Under the pieces are notes generated by a model that worked only from the letters and a program-made list of their open reading frames with translations, was not told the origin of the DNA and ran no database searches. Shown here piece after piece: positions 34,512 to 42,518 of a stretch of 64,000 nucleotides of DNA (positions within the stretch are counted from its first letter, which is position 1; the number at the start of each line of letters is the position of its first letter). The stretch is from the NCBI GenBank assembly GCA_038744685.1, contig JBCDMB010000001.1:186001-250000 (forward strand). Reading direction: 5' to 3'. Made by a program: the position numbers and the translations under genes. Source of the DNA: Verrucomicrobiota bacterium. Its GTDB lineage: Bacteria; Verrucomicrobiota; Verrucomicrobiia; Opitutales; Puniceicoccaceae.

Positions 34512-35329
34512 CCAGCAAAGAATGGGTTGTTTTTCTTCTCCTCGGCTACGGTGGTCAAAGGACCATGACCTGGGCAGAGGATGGTTTCGGGATCGAGGCT
34601 TAGGAGGTTGCGCGAAATGGACCGCAGCGCGTTTGCGTAATCGGCTGCACATCCACCGACCGATCCAGCAAAAATTGCATCACCTACGACGCAGATCGGC
34701 CCATCGGGACTATCGAACCGAAACGAAGTTCCTCCGGGAGTGTGTCCCGGCGTCGAAAGACAGTCCAAAGAAAAGGGACCAACATCGACTTTTTGCTGCC
34801 ACTCAATCGGTTGGGTTCCAGCGATCTTCTCGATAGGATGGGCGTAGACCGGACAGTCGGGGAATGCGCCTAGCAGGGAAGGGAGGGCTGCGACGTGATC
34901 GGGATGGCCATGGGTGAGAACGACTCCGACCAGTTCCAATTGGTTCTTGGACAGGAACTCAAGGATTGGCGCGGCATCTACTCCGGTGTCAAACAGGACC
35001 GCCCCACCATCGTTCGAGTAAAATAGGTAAGCGTTGACGTCCATGGATCGGAAGTGACTCACGAAGACTCGCCCTTTGGTCAGTTCGATTGGATTGGGAA
35101 GCCATGCTTTTTGTGCCGACTGAATCAGGGTCTTGCTATCGAGGTTGAGTTGTTCGGCGACTGCTGAAATCGCTTCTTCATCCACTTCACCGCTCTTCAA
35201 AGATTTCAGCAGACCAAGCTCAATTCCCGAGCGTTCGGCAAGTTCCCTATTGGTCAACTGAAGGCCGCTCTGAGCTTTTGAGAGGATGTCCTCACTAAAG
35301 TCTTCGAGGTGGGTGTAGGTGAAGTTCAT
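34508..35329 (-). CDS. Metallo-beta-lactamase-fold hydrolase with N-terminal HTH-like domain
   Basis: A 273-residue protein. Residues about 15-75 look like a Cro/XRE-type helix-turn-helix (LQLTNRELAERSGIELGLLK, then LKSGEVDEEAISAVAEQLNL). The rest is an MBL-fold domain with the metal motif VVLTHGHPDHVA (HxHxDH), a second His in STPGHTPGGTSF, Asp in VVGDAIFAG and the final CPGHGPLTT; this resembles glyoxalase-II/persulfide-dioxygenase-type hydrolases. The fusion is unusual. It is translationally coupled to the downstream DNA methyltransferase. Start ATG 35329. Substrate unknown. Confidence 0.8.
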   Translation of the reverse strand: MNFTYTHLEDFSEDILSKAQSGLQLTNRELAERSGIELGLLKSLKSGEVDEEAISAVAEQLNLDSKTLIQSAQKAWLPNPIELTKGRVFVSHFRSMDVNAYLFYSNDGGAVLFDTGVDAAPILEFLSKNQLELVGVVLTHGHPDHVAALPSLLGAFPDCPVYAHPIEKIAGTQPIEWQQKVDVGPFSLDCLSTPGHTPGGTSFRFDSPDGPICVVGDAIFAGSVGGCAADYANALRSISRNLLSLDPETILCPGHGPLTTVAEEKKNNPFFAG

Positions 35330-35376
35330 CGGCTGAATCAGTTTGTCTCTGGAAAGTTCTGGAAAATGATGGTGAA

Positions 35377-35928
35377 ATGAAACGTGGAAAAACGCCAGCG
35401 AGATGGATCACTACAGCGGCAAAAATTGTGGCGGACTGCCGTGTCTTTTTAGTGAGCCAGCAGTCGAGCAGGAACGAGGAGAATGGGCGAAGCAGAAACT
35501 GGTATGTAATCAATACAAACGACTTCGTAAATGTCGTTGCGATTACGACGGAAAATGAGCTGGTTTTGGTTCGGCAATTTCGGCACGGGAGCGAGGAGTT
35601 TTCTCTGGAACTTCCTGGAGGTATGGTCGACGATGGTGAGGAGCCGCTCGAAGCAGGAGTCCGAGAATTACTGGAAGAGACCGGGTTCGCTGGGGAAAAC
35701 GCGCAGGTATACGCTTCCTGTAATCCAAATCCTGCGATTATGAATAACACGTGTCACTTCGTTCTTATTCAGGACGTGGTTCATCGGTCGGAAGTGAGCT
35801 GGGACGAGAATGAGGAGATGGAGATCGAGTTGATGCCGATGGATAAAGTGAAAGAAGCCTGTCGTCGGGGCGAGTTTATGCATTCGCTGACCTTAGCGGC
35901 TCTGATGCGTTATTTTGTGGCAGAGTAG
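35377..35928 (+). CDS. NUDIX hydrolase, ADP-ribose pyrophosphatase type
   Basis: A 183-residue NUDIX protein. The Nudix box is complete: GGMVDDGEEPLEAGVRELLE followed by ETGF, matching Gx5Ex7REUxEExGU. Upstream VVAITTENELVLVRQFRHG and downstream NPAIMNNTCHFVL are typical of the ADP-ribose pyrophosphatase group, which cleaves ADP-ribose or related nucleoside diphosphate compounds. The start is ATG 35377, 47 bp from the divergent MBL gene, so a shared promoter region is very short. Substrate is inferred from family only. Confidence 0.88.
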   Translation: MKRGKTPARWITTAAKIVADCRVFLVSQQSSRNEENGRSRNWYVINTNDFVNVVAITTENELVLVRQFRHGSEEFSLELPGGMVDDGEEPLEAGVRELLEETGFAGENAQVYASCNPNPAIMNNTCHFVLIQDVVHRSEVSWDENEEMEIELMPMDKVKEACRRGEFMHSLTLAALMRYFVAE

Positions 35929-36080
35929 AACCATAAAAGACTACGAGATTTGATGGGGGGCACGCGGTCACGCTGGTCGCATTGTCACAGTGGGGACACT
36001 TCTTCTCGGACACCGAGATGACGTTGCTCCAGAGGGCCAGATGAATCGAGCGTTGTTCGTGAATCGCTCACCAGTCTGTG

Positions 36081-37103
36081 TCATTTATAAGCGACCGCGG
36101 CACTAGAGGGACCAGCGAGCGGGATGACCTCGAATCGACTAAATCCTGCTTCCCGGCACCAGCCGAAGAATTCTTCCGCGGTGAAGTCGAAGGCATCTCC
36201 AAACTCCATTAGCATGGTGAGTGACATGAACAGGCCAAAGGTATTTTTGCGTCGCTCGTTATCGATCAACGCTTCCACAATTACAAAGGCACCGCCGTCC
36301 GGCAGAGCATCATAGGCTTTTTGGACCAGCATCTTCTTTTGTTCCAGGCTCCAGTCATGAAGGATCATGCCCATAGTGATGATTTCAGCAGAAGGTAGAG
36401 GGTCCGTAAAAAAGTCGATCACCTTCGTCGAGATGCGGTCGGTTAATCCTGCCTCCGCGATCTTGCGGTCTGCGATCTCGGTAACCTTCGGCAAATCGCA
36501 ACTCGTGCACTGGATTTCGGGATGCTTCTTGGCGATGAGACGGGAAAGGAGTGCGTCCGCGCCTCCAATATCGACATGGGTTTTGTATTGATTGAAGGGA
36601 AACTTCTCTGCGAGGAGATCGAAGTTTAGGAATGACTGTCCATGCATGGCGTCCATGAACGTCTCCAAGCGATTCTGATCCTCGTAAAGGGACTCGAAAA
36701 ACGATTTGCCAGTATGTTTAATCTCGCTTTGTGGTTCTCCCGTATGAAGCGCTTCGTTGAAGTCTGCCCAAAAACGAAAGTTACGCATTTCCCACAGCTC
36801 CAGACCACCTCCGAGGTAAGAGTCTTTGCCTTTTACAAGGTGGGTTTCAGTTGTGGCATTATTACAAAAGACCGCCTCTTCTCCGTCTCCCTTGCGGTCT
36901 AAGAGATCGATTGATACCAAAAGGTCTAACCAGTCTCTGGCGGGGCGTTCTTTCAACCCATATTCTGAACAGATTTCCTTAAGAGTCATCGGGCCCTCGA
37001 CCAAACGCGTGTACAATCCGAGCCCCGTGGCTGTGAGGAGAGCCTTTGAGGTCCCGTACCCGGATGCGATGTTCATCAGGTGGTTAGGGTCTGGTTCTTT
37101 CAT
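36081..37103 (-). CDS. O-methyltransferase-like protein (COMT / acetylserotonin type)
   Basis: A 340-residue protein of two parts: an N-terminal winged-helix dimerisation domain (MTLKEICSEYGLKERPARDW, then LLVSIDLLDRKGD) and a C-terminal class I SAM-binding domain (THVDIGGADALLSRLIAKKH; CDLPKVTEIA; ITMGMILHDWSLEQKKML; LPDGGAFVIVEALIDNERR). The HDW catalytic-His block of plant-type O-methyltransferases is kept. Small-molecule substrate unknown. It is convergent with the Nudix gene (152-bp gap) and divergent from the PqiA gene. Start ATG 37103. Confidence 0.85.
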   Translation of the reverse strand: MKEPDPNHLMNIASGYGTSKALLTATGLGLYTRLVEGPMTLKEICSEYGLKERPARDWLDLLVSIDLLDRKGDGEEAVFCNNATTETHLVKGKDSYLGGGLELWEMRNFRFWADFNEALHTGEPQSEIKHTGKSFFESLYEDQNRLETFMDAMHGQSFLNFDLLAEKFPFNQYKTHVDIGGADALLSRLIAKKHPEIQCTSCDLPKVTEIADRKIAEAGLTDRISTKVIDFFTDPLPSAEIITMGMILHDWSLEQKKMLVQKAYDALPDGGAFVIVEALIDNERRKNTFGLFMSLTMLMEFGDAFDFTAEEFFGWCREAGFSRFEVIPLAGPSSAAVAYK

Positions 37104-37303
37104 TTGACGTTATGGTCCAGCACAGAAGGCGTAGGAAGGCGAATGAAATTGAGTCAGTAGGGCTAACCTGGATCGGATTGAGCCATCCTTTTTCAGTGAT
37201 TGCTCTTCTGGGAAGATTAGAGATCATCGAGCCCCGATGCACCGGCATGTTGACTTTATCTGGCTAGCTATGGAGAAGGGTCTCCACAGCGAATAAGTGG
37301 GGA

Positions 37304-38317
37304 GTGAATCACCTCAATCCACTTTCGCATTCTCTCCGCTGGAGCTGTTTCGGGGTTTTAGTAGTCGCCCTTTGCTGTAACGTTTCTGTCCTTTTTGTTC
37401 CCTTTCTCGACTTTCGTCAGGGTCTATCCACCGAGACTTACACGATTTTTCACACTGTTGAGATGCTTTGGGCAGAGGGTATCTATGCTCTCGCGGTTCT
37501 CGTAGTGGGATTTTCTCTGATTTTTCCCTTCTTTAAGCTTTTTGTTCTTTTCGCTGTCGTTTTTTCAGCAAAGCCGGGGCGCATCCGCTTGCGGATGCTC
37601 AACCGGGTGGAATTGCTTGCGAAGTGGTCGATGCTGGACGTCTTCTTGGTTTGCCTGGTGTTGACCCTCACCTCGGGCCAATTTCTCGTCAGCGCGACTC
37701 CCAAACTGGGCGTGCCGCTTTTCATTATCGCGGTAGTGCTCAGCATGATCGTAGGTCAAATCCTGGCCCACCGGCTTCTCGAGCGTTCGAAACACGGGCG
37801 TCAGCTAAGTATCCTCCAGATGAACCCGACTCCTCGAACTCGGTTGATCTTGGTTGGGATTTCCGGCTTCACGCTTTTAGGGGCGCTCACTTTGCCATTT
37901 CTGAAAATCGAAGCGTGGTTCCTCGTCGACGACTCTTTTAGTGTTATAACCGTGGTCCCCTCGCTAGCGGAACAAAAGTCTTACTCTGCAGTTTTCGCGA
38001 CGGCTATTTTCCTGATCGTCTTTCCAGTGGTTCGTTGGCTGGTTCTGGCTGTTCGTTCATGGTATCTCTGGAAGGGCAAGGAAAGGGCGGCCGAAAACAG
38101 GCTTTTCCTTCTCGCACGTTACTGGAGCATGCTCGACGTTTTCGCATTGGCCCTCGGAGTTTTCCTTTTGGAGGGAAGGTCTTTCGTCCCTTCAGATGGG
38201 CAAATTGGGATGGCCCTGTTGGTCGGGGTAGTCCTGGCAAACGTTTTGATTGAGCGTCTTGTGGAGTCGGACCCCGAAGAGAAGATTGGAGCTCTCGCTG
38301 CAACTGAGGAGGTCTGA
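37304..38317 (+). CDS. Double PqiA-domain inner-membrane protein
   Basis: A 337-residue protein with eight predicted membrane spans arranged as two PqiA repeats (about 10-160 and 175-325). Each repeat holds a WSMLDVF motif (LLAKWSMLDVFLVCLVLTL and LARYWSMLDVFALALGVFLL), the PqiA signature. The zinc ribbons that precede each repeat in E. coli PqiA are absent. PqiA-type proteins work with MCE proteins in lipid transport between membranes, but no mce (pqiB) gene is adjacent, so an independent role is possible. The start is GTG 37304 with GGGGA immediately before it. Confidence 0.85.
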   Translation: MNHLNPLSHSLRWSCFGVLVVALCCNVSVLFVPFLDFRQGLSTETYTIFHTVEMLWAEGIYALAVLVVGFSLIFPFFKLFVLFAVVFSAKPGRIRLRMLNRVELLAKWSMLDVFLVCLVLTLTSGQFLVSATPKLGVPLFIIAVVLSMIVGQILAHRLLERSKHGRQLSILQMNPTPRTRLILVGISGFTLLGALTLPFLKIEAWFLVDDSFSVITVVPSLAEQKSYSAVFATAIFLIVFPVVRWLVLAVRSWYLWKGKERAAENRLFLLARYWSMLDVFALALGVFLLEGRSFVPSDGQIGMALLVGVVLANVLIERLVESDPEEKIGALAATEEV

Positions 38318-38328
38318 CTGTTGGAGCA

Positions 38329-38814
38329 ATGGACTCGTGCGTTCGAAAGCAAAATATGAAGTATCACAAAAACCATCCCCCTCATATCGTAAGAGCAAAA
38401 GAATTTGATGTGGGACACAATCCTGGCCAGGCCGGGCATTGCCTGCTCTACGGCAGGCACACTGCAGGCGCCCTCTCGTTATCGGTGTCGATTTTGAAAA
38501 AGGGATCAGAGGCCCCGCTTCATGTCCACAGCCGCGAAGATGAGACGTTTTACGTCATTTCCGGCTCGCTGGATGCTCGTGTGGGAGACGAGCACCATAC
38601 CCTCTATGAAGGAGATGCCGTCTTCTTGCCAAGAGGTCTACAACATCGGTTGCTTTGTCTTAGTGAAGAAGCCAAACTTCTGATGTTGATCCACCCGCCG
38701 GGTCTTGAAAAGTTTTTTGACGAGGTGGATCAAGCCGTTTCGGATGGTCCCGCTTCGAAAGATCAAATGAAGTCGCTCTCGGAAAAATACGGGATCACAA
38801 TTTTGGACGAATAA
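38329..38814 (+). CDS. Cupin-domain protein
   Basis: A 161-residue single-domain cupin. Motif 1 is PLHVHSREDETFYVISG (HxH...E, metal ligands) and motif 2 is GDAVFLPRGLQHRL (PxG...H). The C-terminal GLEKFFDEVDQAV segment is seen in quercetinase-like or sugar-binding cupins; the reaction cannot be set. It follows the PqiA-like gene by 11 bp, so cotranscription is likely. ATG 38329 and ATG 38356 are both possible starts. Confidence 0.85.
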   Translation: MDSCVRKQNMKYHKNHPPHIVRAKEFDVGHNPGQAGHCLLYGRHTAGALSLSVSILKKGSEAPLHVHSREDETFYVISGSLDARVGDEHHTLYEGDAVFLPRGLQHRLLCLSEEAKLLMLIHPPGLEKFFDEVDQAVSDGPASKDQMKSLSEKYGITILDE

Positions 38815-38925
38815 GAGGAGAAAGAAAGTTTCGCCATTTTCCAGATATTTAGACTCAAGCGGAATTGGTAGCTTAATGCCACTTCTCTGAGAAAGCCTCT
38901 AATCCTTGATCGTAAACAGAGCTCT

Positions 38926-38951
38926 CTGGAGGGCCCGCGTCCCCGCGGGCC
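38926..38951. repeat. Short intergenic hairpin repeat (CTGGAG + GC-rich stem)
   Basis: CTGGAG is followed by GGCCCGCG-TCCC-CGCGGGCC, a perfect 8-bp stem with a 4-base loop. Same plan as the element at 16971-16996 (read on the minus strand) with a different stem sequence. No T-run follows. Confidence 0.65.
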
Positions 38952-39035
38952 GTAGTATCGGTGGATTTGTAGCAACGGTCGCCTGGACAGATGACTTGCG
39001 ATCCACGTCTTCGATCATCCGCCTGCGCGGACTTT

Positions 39036-39095
39036 GGCCCTTCGACAGACTCAGGGCGGTGAGCTTCGTCGAGCCGCGAGCTCAGTCGAGTCGCG
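39036..39095. repeat. GC-rich dispersed-repeat-like segment
   Basis: The segment begins GGCCCTTCGACAGACTCAGG and continues through GCGGTGAGCTTCGTCGAGC and GAGCTCAGTCGAGTCGCGG. The pattern CCCTTCGACAxxCTCAGGGxxxTGAGC recurs in intergenic regions of many unrelated bacterial genomes. Only one copy is in this window, so the repeat nature is from general knowledge. Confidence 0.45.
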
Positions 39096-39114
39096 GATGC
39101 TTCTACAGTCTTTG

Positions 39115-39666
39115 CTACTCACAAATCAAAACCAGCGAACCGATGTCTACAGACTCAAACAACTCTTCCATATCCGGGTTGGAGAGGAGGATGCAGCCTG
39201 CGCTGGCGGGGTGGCCGAGTCGATTTTCATGGTTGGTTCCATGAATGTAAATGTAGCGGTCGTGTGAGTCGACACCCCTGCCCTGATTGACACCCGATTC
39301 GAGACCTCTAAGCCAAAGAATTCTGGTCGTGATTAAATTGCCGAACTGTTCGTCTTCCGGCATCTCCCAAAATCGTTTTCCCACTGAGACTCGTCCCTTA
39401 AACACCGTTCCCCTTGGCTCACCATCGCCGATTGCATCTGAAATCTCATGAAGGCCGATCGGCGTTCCTTCCGAATTCTCTACGCAGGAGGGTGGATTTC
39501 TTGAGGTCGAAATAGTGAAAGTGCGCCGAAGAGCCCCTTCCCGATAGAGATCGAGGGTCTGCTTTGAAATGCTGACTGTGAGCGAAACCGGAGTGGGGGT
39601 CGTTGACAGGGCGATGCACTTATCAATAAGAAGGGAAAAATCTTTAGTATGAATAGGGACGGACAT
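39115..39666 (-). CDS. L,D-transpeptidase (YkuD) family protein
   Basis: A 183-residue YkuD-fold protein. After about 27 residues comes VSLTVSISKQTLDLYREG, the usual entry to the domain, then TPIGLHEISDAIGDGEP, YIYIHGTNHENRLGHPASAG and the catalytic Cys in SAGCILLSN. Canonical YkuD enzymes have SHGCVR; here His is Ala and the Arg after Cys is Leu, so activity may differ. There is no obvious signal peptide. L,D-transpeptidases make 3-3 peptidoglycan links or attach lipoproteins. Start ATG 39666 overlaps the asd ATG within CATG (39664-39667). Confidence 0.82.
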   Translation of the reverse strand: MSVPIHTKDFSLLIDKCIALSTTPTPVSLTVSISKQTLDLYREGALRRTFTISTSRNPPSCVENSEGTPIGLHEISDAIGDGEPRGTVFKGRVSVGKRFWEMPEDEQFGNLITTRILWLRGLESGVNQGRGVDSHDRYIYIHGTNHENRLGHPASAGCILLSNPDMEELFESVDIGSLVLICE

Positions 39667-40666
39667 GAGTAAGGGGAGCCGAGTAGGAATTGTAGGAGCG
39701 ACAGGCGCTGTTGGCATTGAGTTGATGCGACTCCTGGAGAACCGCGCTTTTCCAGTCGAGGAGCTGCGACTTTTGGCCTCCAGTAGGTCGGTTGGTAAAG
39801 AACTCGAATTCCAAGGGGAATCCATTCCTGTGCGGGAAGCAAGGCCGGACGAATTTGATGGGCTCGATTTTTTGTTTCTCAGTGCAGGAGGAAGTCGTTC
39901 GCAGGAGATGGCCCCGGTGGCTGCGAAAAAGGGTGCAGTGGTGATCGACAATAGCTCGGTCTTTCGGATGGATGATAGAGTGCCACTGGTCGTGCCCGAG
40001 GTGAACCGTAGTGCACTGGAGCAACATCAGGGGATCATTGCCAATCCCAACTGTTCGACAGCGATTACCCTGATGGGTGCCGCGCCGCTTCATCAGAGCT
40101 TTGGGTTGAAGAGGATGATCTGCTCGACCTATCAGGCGGTCTCCGGGGCAGGTGCTTCGGGGATTGACGAATTGGAACGAGGAGTCGAAGCCTGGATGCA
40201 GGGCAGGGCTCCAGAACCCTCCACCTTTCCTCACCCGATCGCCTTTAACCTCATCCCTCATGTCGATCAGTTTCAGGACTCGGGCTACACGAAGGAAGAG
40301 GTCAAGATGCGGGATGAAAGCCGAAAGATTCTTGGCCTACCAGAGTTGCCGGTGTCCTGCACCTGCGTCCGCGTTCCGGTCTTCCGTGCACACGCGATCA
40401 GTGTCTTTGCGGAGTTCGAACGAGAGGTGGATGTGGCTACTGCGAAGGAAGCGATTCGCGCCTTCGACGGTGCGGAGTTGGTCGACGATCCGGCAGACTC
40501 GGTTTACCCCATGCCGCTGAACTATTCCGGAAGGGCCGCTTGCGGAGTCGGCCGCCTTCGTGAGGACGACGCCCTCGATAACGGATTGGCCTTTTGGGTA
40601 GTTGGTGACCAACTCTGGAAAGGCGCGGCTCTGAATGCACTACAGATCGCGGAGTGTTTGGTTTGA
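39665..40666 (+). CDS. asd: Aspartate-semialdehyde dehydrogenase
   Basis: A 333-residue NADP-dependent enzyme producing aspartate semialdehyde for Lys/DAP, Thr and Met. The Rossmann entry is VGIVGATGAVGIELM, and the catalytic Cys lies in IANPNCSTAITLM; SGAGASGIDELERG and FNLIPHVDQF match the family. Length is normal. The product feeds meso-DAP for MurE. The N-terminus fixes ATG 39665, which overlaps the start codon of the divergent L,D-transpeptidase gene. A TTGACA hexamer at 39603-39608 lies inside that gene and could belong to an asd promoter. Confidence 0.96.
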   Translation: MSKGSRVGIVGATGAVGIELMRLLENRAFPVEELRLLASSRSVGKELEFQGESIPVREARPDEFDGLDFLFLSAGGSRSQEMAPVAAKKGAVVIDNSSVFRMDDRVPLVVPEVNRSALEQHQGIIANPNCSTAITLMGAAPLHQSFGLKRMICSTYQAVSGAGASGIDELERGVEAWMQGRAPEPSTFPHPIAFNLIPHVDQFQDSGYTKEEVKMRDESRKILGLPELPVSCTCVRVPVFRAHAISVFAEFEREVDVATAKEAIRAFDGAELVDDPADSVYPMPLNYSGRAACGVGRLREDDALDNGLAFWVVGDQLWKGAALNALQIAECLV

Positions 40667-40983
40667 GGAAATGTCCCTAAGGCAAGTTTCTCACAGAGGC
40701 AGAGAGGCGCGGAGTAACCTCGCTACAAGGTTCTCGTTTTGGTATCCGTTTCGTAATCCTAATCGGAATTCGGGATCGTTCTCGATACTTCTCGATAGCG
40801 ATACCGAGACCGAACGTTACTCTTTAACCTACCGAAACAGCAATTGACACCCTGAGGGTTGTCGAGTGGCCTTTGAAGGGGAAATCCCTATTTAACTTCT
40901 GCTTCCTGACACCCGAAACCCGACACCCAAAGTCCGTTCCCGTATCCCGATTTCAAACTTCCCTCTTCTAACTTCAAACTTCC
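40667..40983. repeat. Repeat-rich intergenic region (317 bp)
   Basis: No gene. Holds a degenerate segment at 40763-40815 built on TCTCGATA/CGATAGCGATACCGAGAC units, whose reverse complement resembles 55584-55630, and two copies of TTCAAACTTCC at 40952-40962 and 40973-40983, the second ending one base before the next ATG. CACCCGAAACCCGACACCC at about 40910-40928 is also internally repetitive. Confidence 0.55.
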
Positions 40984-41616
40984 ATGAATGTTGTAGCGCG
41001 AATATCCTCTGAATGGCGTCGCCGGATGCTTTTGCTCTTTCTCATGATCTTTGGGATGGGCTGTTGGTTCCTCACAGATGGATATCTCGTCTGGCCAGCG
41101 GAGGCGGAACGTTATGCTGCGTTTAGAGAGATTGCAGATGAGATGATAGCCAGCGGTGACGCCGAGGATGAAGAAAGCTCGGTCCTTCAGCTAGCTTGGC
41201 AGCGTTTTGCCGAGGAGGCCGATTACCCGGCCGACATCCCTAAAGAACGCACCGATGCCGCGATCCGTGAGCAAAGGGTAATCGGTTGGTCGTTGGTTTC
41301 CGCTGCGCTGCTGTTTTTGGCGTGGGTCGCTTGGAACCACACGCGATCCGTTGTGGTCGAAGGTGAGGTGATTACTGGAGCTTCCAAAGAAAAGGTGAAT
41401 TTCAACCAAATCGTTGGAATGGATCGAAAAAAGTGGAAGAAGAAAGGCATCGCCTACGCGATTTACGAAATAGACGGCAAACAAAAAAAGCTCACCCTCG
41501 ACGACCATAAGTTTATCGGTTGTGAGGAGATTATCCTGGAAGCGGAGCGTAGAATCGAGGAGCGGAAGAAGGAAACGGTTGGGACGACAGAGCAGTCTGA
41601 AGCGGGAACTGGTTGA
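40984..41616 (+). CDS. Two-span membrane protein of unknown function
   Basis: A 210-residue protein. Hydrophobic spans at about 14-37 (MLLLFLMIFGMGCWFLTDGY) and 98-116 (VIGWSLVSAALLFLAWVAW) flank an acidic extracytoplasmic region of 60 residues (EIADEMIASGDAEDEESSV). A charged C-terminal domain (about 120-210) reads like a PH- or beta-sheet-type module (VVVEGEVITGASKEKVNFNQ; YAIYEIDGKQKKLTLDDHK). I do not recognise the family. It is flanked upstream by repeats and is convergent with the DUF547 gene. ATG 40984. Confidence 0.6.
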   Translation: MNVVARISSEWRRRMLLLFLMIFGMGCWFLTDGYLVWPAEAERYAAFREIADEMIASGDAEDEESSVLQLAWQRFAEEADYPADIPKERTDAAIREQRVIGWSLVSAALLFLAWVAWNHTRSVVVEGEVITGASKEKVNFNQIVGMDRKKWKKKGIAYAIYEIDGKQKKLTLDDHKFIGCEEIILEAERRIEERKKETVGTTEQSEAGTG

Positions 41617-41648
41617 CCTCCGACGGCAGCGTTCGCCTGAGTCCACAG

Positions 41649-42512
41649 TCACTCAATTCCGTTGAGCGACCAATCGTAGGATTGGTAACGGATCGACCAT
41701 TGGTCGGCGTGGTGCCTCATGTCCATCGCGACTTCAGGAGGAGCAAACTCAGCAAGGTAACGGATGACTTCTGTATCGGAGGAACCAAAATCCTCCTCAA
41801 ACCATGAGAAGATTTTCGAGATTCGCGCCCGCCGTTTGGAGAGGTCGAAAGTGTTGCGGGAAGTGTCCGCTAAAAACCGTCTTCCCTCTTCGTTGAGCTG
41901 CTCATCCAAACGATCCGGCACGTAAGCCTCGCTTCGCAAAAGCGGGCAGGAAACCGCCGCGCATACAATTGCAAAGTGGATGCGGGCATCCTCGAACTCC
42001 GGTCGGATGATGTCGTGCTCGATTTCGTTGAGTGTGTATGTCTCCCCGCCGACGTCCGCAAAGCGAATGTCCCACGCGGTTCGTTTGATCAGCCAGCCGA
42101 TGACCATTCCTCCTGTCGCCAAATCATGGATACTATCTACCGGATAGGCATCGGCGATGAGTTTGAGGGTGTAGGCGTTGTAGGCATTGATCCACAACGC
42201 AAGCCTTTCCTCTTCTGTTGGTAAGGTGGCAGGGTCGGTCTCCGCGAGACTGGCTAGGTATTCCTCCAATCGGGGATCATTCGCTAGTGCTGCGTAGTCA
42301 ACCAGCCCATCCTCAACATGAGTCTCTAGGACGGCAGTAAACAGATTGTGATCGGGTGCGGCCACCGAGAGGAGCGACGTTCCCCCAAAAAAGAGCAATG
42401 TGAGCCCTACGTGACGAATTTTTTGCAGCCAGACCAAGGCAAAGTGGCTCCACCTCTGAAACATCCGGAAAAGATCGAAGCTCAAGTGAGAAAGCGTAAA
42501 TACTCTACTCAT
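41649..42512 (-). CDS. DUF547-domain exported protein
   Basis: A 287-residue protein. The N-terminus has a hydrophobic segment (VGLTLLFFGGTSLLSVAA, about 34-51) that works as a signal anchor or, from an alternative start at ATG 42464, as a signal peptide. The DUF547 core is clear: VDYAALANDPRLEEYLASLA, ALWINAYNAYTLKLI, YTLNEIEHDIIRPEF and HFAIVCAAVSCPLLRSEAY. The biochemical role of DUF547 is unknown. It follows the glycosyltransferase by 6 bp in a three-gene operon. Confidence 0.86.
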   Translation of the reverse strand: MSRVFTLSHLSFDLFRMFQRWSHFALVWLQKIRHVGLTLLFFGGTSLLSVAAPDHNLFTAVLETHVEDGLVDYAALANDPRLEEYLASLAETDPATLPTEEERLALWINAYNAYTLKLIADAYPVDSIHDLATGGMVIGWLIKRTAWDIRFADVGGETYTLNEIEHDIIRPEFEDARIHFAIVCAAVSCPLLRSEAYVPDRLDEQLNEEGRRFLADTSRNTFDLSKRRARISKIFSWFEEDFGSSDTEVIRYLAEFAPPEVAMDMRHHADQWSIRYQSYDWSLNGIE

Positions 42513-42518
42513 GAGATT

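Larger units (their letters stand above)
38815..39114. other. Repeat-rich intergenic region (300 bp)
   Basis: No gene. It contains a CTGGAG-led hairpin (38926-38951) and a GC-rich repeat (39036-39095), both listed separately. It separates the convergent cupin and L,D-transpeptidase genes. Confidence 0.6.
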
